A stretch of 30,266 nucleotides of DNA, taken from the NCBI GenBank assembly GCA_964444825.1, contig CAYUIS010000055.1, positions 1 to 30,266 of the forward strand, written 5' to 3'. The notes under the pieces were generated by a model that was not told where the DNA came from, did not search any database, and saw only the letters and a program-made list of their open reading frames with translations. Positions 24,017 through 30,266 of this stretch are shown piece by piece; positions within the stretch are counted from its first letter, which is position 1, and every line of letters starts with the position of its first letter. The position numbers and the translations under genes are program-made. This stretch comes from CAYUIS01 sp964444825 (lineage in GTDB: Bacteria > Chloroflexota > Anaerolineae > B4-G1).

Positions 24017-25786
24017 TCAGTCACTCCCTGATCCTGCAATTTGCACAATCACAGCCGTGATGTTATCCATCCCACCAGCCTTGTTAGCTGCCTCGATCAG
24101 CCGGTCGCATGTTTCTTGAGGAGACCCAGCGCTCTGCCAGATATACAGTATCTGCTCATCGGGCACCATTCCGCTCAGTCCATCGGAACAGAGGAGCAGC
24201 GCTTCTCCCGGCCTCAGCGGTTGAGTGAACAGATCGACCTCTGTTTGAGACTTGTCTCCTATGACGCGATAGATGACGCTGCGCTGCGGATGGCGGGCGG
24301 CCTCCTCTCGCGTTATTTGACCTGTGGCGACAAGGCGTTCGACCAGCGAGTGATCGGTGGTGATCTGCGAAATCGTCTCGGGCGTTAGCAGGTAGGCACG
24401 GCTGTCCCCGACATTGGCGATGGTCGCAAGGCTGCGAATGACGAGTGCCATCACCAATGTTGTGCCCATATCGGTGCCAGCGGCCCGGCGCTGTTCGTAC
24501 ACCCTCTGGTTGGCCGCCATCGTCGTAGCCATCAGCCACTCACGCGGAGAGGGTAGAGTCTCGCCGGCAGCCGCCAGCGCCAGTATCTCACTCACCGCAT
24601 GTTGCTGGATTGTCTCCACCGCTACACGGCTGGCCACGTCACCCGCAGCGTGGCCTCCCATGCCGTCAGCGACGGCAAACACGCCTACTTCTGTGTCTGT
24701 GGAGCGATGAACTTGGGGGACGGTGAGTGCGAGGAGGGAATCCTCGTTTAGGGAGCGCGCTTGTCCCACGTCGGTGGATTGACCGATTATCAGAGTGATC
24801 CCATTCGGCTGGCGGAGTTCATAAAGAGCGTACTCCAGCGCCGAGGCAAAGACCCCCGCGGTGAGCCCGTCTGGCTCGGAGAGGGCCTGCGAGAAAGCAC
24901 GAGCGGTCTGTTCGGGCAAGTGGGCACGGATGTCCCGCCGAGGCCCCGCCGCTAGATAGGCGAGCGCTGATGCCAATCCTCGGACATCCTGGGCAAAGTA
25001 GTTCGCAGCAAGCGGATGGTTGTCCGAACTGATGACGGCCGCCGCATCCAAGTGCGTCCATTGAGCCCCATTGTGCTGTATGGCAATCTGGTTCAGACCG
25101 ACCTCGCGCAGAGCGATGTGGCGGCCGTGCATAAGGTTCATCGCCTGCGCCAGGGATACGCCCCATTCCAGTACCTGAGCGAGGTCCTGAGGTACATGTA
25201 GTGAGCTGGCCAAAGGCGGCTCAAGCTCCGCCTCCACCAAGTATCCACGGGGAGGCCCGTAGGGGGCTTCCACGAAAACGTCGCATGGCAACATCAGACC
25301 TGGATGCCTGAGGTCCATCCCCAGTAGCTGAGCTTTTACCGCGACGGCTGTTTGGTCGGCGCTTTCGTGAACCCGGTAGCGACGATGAAGCGGTTCGATG
25401 GTAGAGATATCGGCTCCACAGGACGAGCAGAACTGCTCTCGGGAGTTGGAGATCTCCTTCTGACAGTTTGCACACACCCGCACCCGGGTGATGCCTTCCC
25501 CCAGATAAGCATTTGTGCTCTTGCTGCTAACCAAGAGTTCCAGGATCGCGTATTGTCCCCGGTTTAGCAATGCCCCTTCAGGAAGCGGGGCAAAAGCGGC
25601 GTCTGTGGTTGCGAGGGGCTGTGTGTCGGAGGGGGGCATAGGCGAGGGTCGTTGCCCTTGGGGTGAGATGACAACTGGCTGGGTGTCCACTATGGTGAGG
25701 TTGCGGTCGGGCAGTTCAGCACCGCACCCCTGACAGAACTGGGCGGCCTTGCGGTTTTTGTACCCGCAGTGTGGACACTCTATCAT
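24017..25786 (-). CDS. PP2C-type protein phosphatase with zinc ribbons and a highly degenerate kinase-like domain
   Basis: The product has 589 residues. The ATG at 25786 is fixed by GGGGAG five bases upstream and by 'MIECPHCG' opening a zinc ribbon (C4/C7/C18/C21). A second four-Cys module is C105/C108/C120/C123. Residues about 75-325 have the size and helix pattern of a kinase domain, but 'HGRHIALREV' replaces HRD and 'THLDAAA' replaces DFG, so no catalysis is expected. The PP2C domain (about 332-584) has 'SLNEDS', 'ADGMGGHAAGD', 'NVGDSRAYL', 'CSDGL' and 'GGMDNITAV', with metal ligands present. One base separates its start from the stop of the membrane FHA gene, so translation is probably coupled. 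It is a second copy of the architecture at 10226-12181, but the two have diverged strongly outside PP2C. Confidence 0.92.
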   Translation of the reverse strand: MIECPHCGYKNRKAAQFCQGCGAELPDRNLTIVDTQPVVISPQGQRPSPMPPSDTQPLATTDAAFAPLPEGALLNRGQYAILELLVSSKSTNAYLGEGITRVRVCANCQKEISNSREQFCSSCGADISTIEPLHRRYRVHESADQTAVAVKAQLLGMDLRHPGLMLPCDVFVEAPYGPPRGYLVEAELEPPLASSLHVPQDLAQVLEWGVSLAQAMNLMHGRHIALREVGLNQIAIQHNGAQWTHLDAAAVISSDNHPLAANYFAQDVRGLASALAYLAAGPRRDIRAHLPEQTARAFSQALSEPDGLTAGVFASALEYALYELRQPNGITLIIGQSTDVGQARSLNEDSLLALTVPQVHRSTDTEVGVFAVADGMGGHAAGDVASRVAVETIQQHAVSEILALAAAGETLPSPREWLMATTMAANQRVYEQRRAAGTDMGTTLVMALVIRSLATIANVGDSRAYLLTPETISQITTDHSLVERLVATGQITREEAARHPQRSVIYRVIGDKSQTEVDLFTQPLRPGEALLLCSDGLSGMVPDEQILYIWQSAGSPQETCDRLIEAANKAGGMDNITAVIVQIAGSGSD

Positions 25787-25787
25787 T

Positions 25788-26744
25788 CTACTCCCCCGTG
25801 TTGGTGTGGAAGACAAAGTCGACTTTGCCGATATCCAGTTGCCAACCGTCCTGCAGAAGATTGCGCCCAGTACGCCGACCGTTGATGTAAACGCCGTTTC
25901 TCGAGTTGATGTCCTCGATGATCCAGTGATTGGCCCACCGGTAGATCCAGGCATGACGCTGCGAGACCGATTCCCAGCCGGGATAGTCTTGGGTAATGAC
26001 CAGGTCGTTCTCTGATGCTCGTCCGATGGTTACGCCCTCAGGTTTTAGCTCAACGCGACGTGGTCCACCACGGGTATGCCCACTCTCCAGGTACGCGCCA
26101 ATGGATGGAGGAGATGGGACGGTGGGTGTGGGTGAGGGGGTTGGCTTTCGCCTCCTCCTGCTCCAAATGGCCAAGAAAGCAAGCAGCAGGCCCAGGAACA
26201 TCAGGGGTAGCAGGCAGACGCCTGCAACCAGGAGCCCGTTGTCGGATACGTAGGTGATGGCTGCCTCCGCAAGGGATGGTGTAGCTGTCGGTGTTGGGGT
26301 TAAGGTAGGTGTGGCGGTAGGTGTGGCGGTTGGTGTAGGTGTCGCTGTCCCTGTTGCCGTGTTTGTGGGTGTTGGAGTAGGGGTATTGGTGCTGCTGGCA
26401 GTCGGTGTTGGTGGGGGCGTTGGGCTTTTGGTAGGTGTGGGTGTCGGTGTATCGGTCGGCGTCGGGATTGGCGTCGGTGTTTGGGTGGGCGTGACCGTCA
26501 GCGCTGGCCTAGCACCAAGCGGTGAGGCGAGCGTCACGGTCAACGGCGACGTAAGGGTCCCACTGATGGTCGGTGTCGCTGTCAGGGGTGTTGTGATTTG
26601 CGCAGCGGCTTTGGCGTTTGGGAGGCCAGCCAGTTGTGACAACCGTGCAGCATGAAACGGTAGGACGGCACCTGCGATAACCCACAACAGAGCCAGCCCT
26701 GCCGCAAAAAGCAGCCGCTTGGTCGCTTGACGTAGCATTGACAT
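25788..26744 (-). CDS. Membrane protein with Thr/Pro-rich external segment and cytoplasmic FHA domain
   Basis: The product has 318 residues from the ATG at 26744, preceded by GGGGGA at about 4 bases; a TTG at 26768 is less likely. A signal-anchor or signal peptide spans about 10-30. A Thr/Pro-rich extracytoplasmic region (about 50-157, with many TPT units) is followed by a transmembrane helix (about 168-194) ending in RRRRK, so the C-terminus is inside. The FHA domain (about 228-313) has 'IGRASENDLVI', 'VSQRHAWI' and 'INSRNGVYING'. It would recruit phosphothreonine proteins to the membrane. It is the first gene of the minus-strand cluster, behind a candidate promoter, and its stop is one base from the PP2C start. 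What the external segment binds cannot be told; it may be glycosylated. Confidence 0.9.
   Translation of the reverse strand: MSMLRQATKRLLFAAGLALLWVIAGAVLPFHAARLSQLAGLPNAKAAAQITTPLTATPTISGTLTSPLTVTLASPLGARPALTVTPTQTPTPIPTPTDTPTPTPTKSPTPPPTPTASSTNTPTPTPTNTATGTATPTPTATPTATPTLTPTPTATPSLAEAAITYVSDNGLLVAGVCLLPLMFLGLLLAFLAIWSRRRRKPTPSPTPTVPSPPSIGAYLESGHTRGGPRRVELKPEGVTIGRASENDLVITQDYPGWESVSQRHAWIYRWANHWIIEDINSRNGVYINGRRTGRNLLQDGWQLDIGKVDFVFHTNTGE
26274..26495 (-). repeat. Thr/Pro repeat coding region
   Basis: This encodes about 74 residues of TPTP and TATP units in the membrane FHA protein. The DNA shows a degenerate GGTGTN-type periodicity on the plus strand, explained by the codons. Confidence 0.75.
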
Positions 26745-26806
26745 TTTCCCCCTGGGCGAGGGTATCAACTATGCAGAATCACTGTGACGTTAGAACTGAC
26801 CTTGCT

Positions 26807-26834
26807 ATTGTACCCTTACCTACGTGAATTGCAA
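26807..26834 (-). promoter_or_regulatory. Candidate sigma-70 promoter of the signalling cluster
   Basis: On the minus strand, TTGCAA (26829-26834) and TACAAT (26807-26812) are 16 bases apart and about 60 bases upstream of the ATG at 26744. The -10 box matches at 5 of 6 positions and the -35 box at 4 of 6. It is the best match found upstream of the first gene and may drive much or all of the cluster. Confidence 0.5.
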
Positions 26835-26866
26835 GCGGTGGTTCAGGTCTTGTTGCGGGCCTCTCG

Positions 26867-26896
26867 TTGGACAAGTTGGGTGAAACGGGTTACAAT
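26867..26896 (+). promoter_or_regulatory. Candidate sigma-70 promoter of the amidohydrolase gene
   Basis: TTGGAC (26867-26872) and TACAAT (26891-26896) are separated by 18 bases. The expected start near 26903 would give a leader of about 38 bases carrying the AGGAGG ribosome site. Confidence 0.5.
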
Positions 26897-26940
26897 GTCA
26901 GCCGGTGGATTGTTTGAGCGAAAAGACCAGGAGGTATGGG

Positions 26941-28305
<1,365 letters not shown>

Positions 28306-28319
28306 TCAGTGGCCAGTGA

Positions 28320-28362
28320 CGTGGCGGCCGGTCATCATCTTTGATTGAGCTACGACGCCACG
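28320..28362. terminator. Possible weak bidirectional terminator between convergent genes
   Basis: CGTGGCG (28320-28326) and CGCCACG (28356-28362) form a 7-bp inverted repeat with a 29-base loop, between the stops of the amidohydrolase (28305) and rnj (28372). The loop is long and there is no clear T-run, so this is tentative. Confidence 0.2.
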
Positions 28363-28371
28363 ACCCACCAT

Positions 28372-30018
28372 TTACACCTCCACCACCATCGGAATCACGA
28401 CTGGGCGGCTTCTGGTTTCTTGGAAGAGGAACTCGAACAGGGCTTCCTGGACTTTTGTCTCAACTTCCTGTGCGGGCGTCCCTGGTTTGACCGTGGCAGC
28501 ATTCAGCATAATCTCCTCCGCCTGGATCAACAGATCCTCTGCACCAGGGACGTAGATAAAGCCACGGGTGGTGATCCGAGGTCGACCGGCCGGACGGCCC
28601 ATCTTTCGCCTATAAGAGATCATACACGTCACAAAGCCATTTCTTCCCAGTATCTCTCTCTCGCGCATCACTGTTGGTCCGATGCCGCCCACTCGCGCGC
28701 CATCCACGAAAACGTAGCCGCCGGGCACACGTTCGCCGATCTCTAACCGTTCACCGAAGGTCAGTGCGTATCCGTTTTCGATCACGGCAATGTCTTCAGG
28801 AGGGATGCCTACCTGGCGCGCGATCTTGCCATGTTGTTTAAGGTGACGTAATTCTCCATGAATGGGCACAAAGAAGCGGGGCTGAAGTAGGTGTATCAGC
28901 AGTTTTTGTTCTTCCTGACTGGCGTGGCCCGAAACGTGGACCGGCGAGAGCGGGTCGTAGTAGACATCCGCCCCCTTTTGGAAGAGGCGGTTGACCACCC
29001 GGTGAATCAGTTCTTCGTTGCCGGGGATGGTGTGTGACGAGAAAACGACCGTGTCGCCATCGCGGATGCGGAGCGAGCGGTGCCGTCCGACGGCCAGGCG
29101 GCTCAATACGGCTGTCGGTTCGCCCTGAGTGCCCGTAGCTATGATGACGGTTTCTTGCGCGGGTAGATGCCGAATCTCGTCCAAGGTGACAAGTGTACCA
29201 TCAGGAATCTCGAGGTAGCCCAATTCACGGGCCATCTTGGCATTGTCGGCCATCGTCTTGCCAGCGAGAGCGACTTTGCGCCCGCGCTGCGTCGCTACGT
29301 CCACAACCTGTTGAATTCGGGATATGAGCGAGGCAAAAGTTGCCACGATAACCCGTCCTGGCGCTTCCCGCATCACCTGGTGGAAGGCGTCGTTCAACAC
29401 CGCCTCCGAGGGCGTGTTGCCGGGTTGGTCGGAGTTGGTGCTGTCGGATAAGAGCACCATCACACCACGTCCACTGAATTCGGCTAGTTTAGCATAGTCA
29501 GTGGGCCAGCCATCCACCGGGGTGTGGTCGAACTTGAAATCGCCACTGTGCACAATAAGCCCAACCGGCGTCGTGATGCCCAACCCCACACCATCAGGGA
29601 TAGAATGGCAGACGTGGTAGGGCTCGATAGTGAAGGGTCCGATGTTGATGACGTCGCCGGGCGCATAGGTATGTATCCTCGCTGGCTCAGAGGGGCGGTT
29701 ACGCCGGAGCTTCACCTCGATCAATCCCCGCGTCAACCGGGTGGCGTAAACCGGCACGCTGAACTCTGCCAGAAAGTGAGGCAGAGCTCCGATGTGATCC
29801 TCGTGGCCGTGAGTGATGATTATCGCACGGACCTGGTCTTTTTTGTCCTGGAGATATTCCCAGTCGGGGATGATATAGTCTACTCCCAGCATATCTGATT
29901 CGGGGAACATGATGCCAGCGTCCACGAGGAGGATGTTGCGTCCGTATTCGATGCTTAACATATTCTTGCCAACTTCCCCCAAGCCTCCCAGGGGTACGAT
30001 ACGTAGTTTATCAGTCAT
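28372..30018 (-). CDS. rnj: Ribonuclease J (metallo-beta-lactamase/beta-CASP RNase)
   Basis: The product has 548 residues; the ATG at 30018 has GGAG at 9 bases. The N-terminal metallo-beta-lactamase domain has 'THGHEDHIG' (H70, H72, D74, H75), 'PYHVCHSIPD' and 'HSGDFKFD'. The beta-CASP part has 'LLSDSTN', 'IVATFASLISRIQQ' and 'VVFSSHTIPGNE', then 'VSGHASQEE' and a C-terminal domain with 'RPRITTRGFIYV'. Length and motif order are those of bacterial RNase J, which matures and degrades RNA with endo- and 5'-exonuclease activity. Expression probably starts at the promoter at 30195-30223, which would give a leader of about 170 bases. It is a housekeeping gene unrelated to the kinase cluster. Confidence 0.97.
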   Translation of the reverse strand: MTDKLRIVPLGGLGEVGKNMLSIEYGRNILLVDAGIMFPESDMLGVDYIIPDWEYLQDKKDQVRAIIITHGHEDHIGALPHFLAEFSVPVYATRLTRGLIEVKLRRNRPSEPARIHTYAPGDVINIGPFTIEPYHVCHSIPDGVGLGITTPVGLIVHSGDFKFDHTPVDGWPTDYAKLAEFSGRGVMVLLSDSTNSDQPGNTPSEAVLNDAFHQVMREAPGRVIVATFASLISRIQQVVDVATQRGRKVALAGKTMADNAKMARELGYLEIPDGTLVTLDEIRHLPAQETVIIATGTQGEPTAVLSRLAVGRHRSLRIRDGDTVVFSSHTIPGNEELIHRVVNRLFQKGADVYYDPLSPVHVSGHASQEEQKLLIHLLQPRFFVPIHGELRHLKQHGKIARQVGIPPEDIAVIENGYALTFGERLEIGERVPGGYVFVDGARVGGIGPTVMREREILGRNGFVTCMISYRRKMGRPAGRPRITTRGFIYVPGAEDLLIQAEEIMLNAATVKPGTPAQEVETKVQEALFEFLFQETRSRPVVIPMVVEV

Positions 30019-30075
30019 CCGTTGTCACTCCAATAGATATCATTTGAACCGATGAATTCCACCCAACAATAGCCT

Positions 30076-30105
30076 CCACCAGGTGTGGGTCATTCCTCCT
30101 GGTGG
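30076..30105. repeat. Inverted repeat in the rnj leader
   Basis: CCACCAGG (30076-30083) and CCTGGTGG (30098-30105) can pair as a perfect 8-bp stem with a 14-base loop, in the predicted 5' leader of rnj. No T-run follows on the minus strand. It could stabilise or regulate the transcript. Confidence 0.5.
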
Positions 30106-30194
30106 TGGATTTAGTACGCTGGTCAAGCCCGGGTCCGAATCGCTCTCCGATCTGTTTCGCTGTCTTGATTAAGCAGCCATCCTGGCCAGTATAG

Positions 30195-30223
30195 ATGGTA
30201 ACACGCCGTGGGGGTTCTGTCAA
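30195..30223 (-). promoter_or_regulatory. Sigma-70 promoter of rnj
   Basis: On the minus strand, a perfect TTGACA (30218-30223) is followed after 17 bases by TACCAT (30195-30200). It lies about 180 bases upstream of the rnj ATG and is the strongest promoter match found in the window. Confidence 0.65.
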
Positions 30224-30266
30224 ACTTGCTCTCCGGCTGTTGCCACTTTTCTCCGATTGTTATATA

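Noticed and set aside
26274..26495. CRISPR-like or satellite-like periodic DNA
   Set aside because: The periodicity is short and degenerate and is fully explained by Thr/Pro codons; there are no spacers of constant length.
3875..26744. Calling the cluster a tellurite (Ter) or type VI/VII secretion system
   Set aside because: Only the kinase, PP2C, VWA and FHA parts are shared. No TerC/TerD/TerZ, Hcp/VgrG/TssB/TssC or EccC-type proteins are encoded here.
30011..30223. Possible 70-codon leader peptide upstream of rnj
   Set aside because: It overlaps the rnj start and spans the predicted promoter, so most of it would not be transcribed.

Overview
The window looks like chromosomal DNA of a GC-rich environmental bacterium, most likely a Chloroflexota (Anaerolineae-like) lineage. 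That placement is inferred from the style of the proteins, not from a marker gene: many short CxxC...CxxC zinc ribbons joined to Pro/Thr-rich linkers, membrane Ser/Thr kinases with extracytoplasmic sensor domains, FHA proteins with an 'IGRxDP...DxxxHGG' insertion, and a DUF11/PPC surface protein. No rRNA, tRNA, CRISPR array or complete mobile element was seen.

Layout. (1) Positions 1-581: the tail of a large serine recombinase on the + strand runs into the 3' end of a truncated membrane protein gene on the - strand, which looks like an old integration or rearrangement scar. (2) 695-3838 (-): a DnaE-type DNA polymerase. (3) 3875-26744 (-): fourteen genes, all on the minus strand, with gaps of 1 to 146 bases. 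In order of transcription they encode: membrane FHA protein; zinc-ribbon/degenerate-kinase/PP2C phosphatase; DUF11-PPC surface protein; triple zinc-ribbon FHA protein; zinc-ribbon/FHA/FHA/ABC exporter; Ser/Thr kinase with carbohydrate-binding-like and beta-propeller-like ectodomains; LIM-like/DA1-type metallopeptidase; VWA protein; Ser/Thr kinase with jelly-roll-like ectodomain; second zinc-ribbon/degenerate-kinase/PP2C phosphatase; soluble kinase-FHA; third membrane kinase with jelly-roll-like ectodomain; zinc-ribbon membrane protein; membrane subtilase with cytoplasmic zinc ribbons. DnaE follows 36 bases later. (4) 26941-28305 (+): an SsnA-like amidohydrolase, divergent from the cluster. (5) 28372-30018 (-): ribonuclease J with its own good promoter.

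How the genes may work together (inference). Three transmembrane kinases could sense extracellular ligands or wall material. A fourth, soluble kinase reads phosphothreonine through its own FHA domain. Two PP2C enzymes would reverse the phosphorylation. Five FHA domains in four proteins are the likely phospho-readers: two lie in the ABC exporter, whose layout resembles mycobacterial Rv1747, and the others are in the membrane FHA protein, the zinc-ribbon FHA protein and the kinase-FHA. The VWA protein, DA1-like peptidase, subtilase and DUF11/PPC protein are plausible scaffold, effector or cargo components. The kinase + PP2C + VWA combination recalls the TerY-P triad, but no Ter proteins are present. 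The cluster as a whole matches no named system that I recognise and is the main point of interest in the window.
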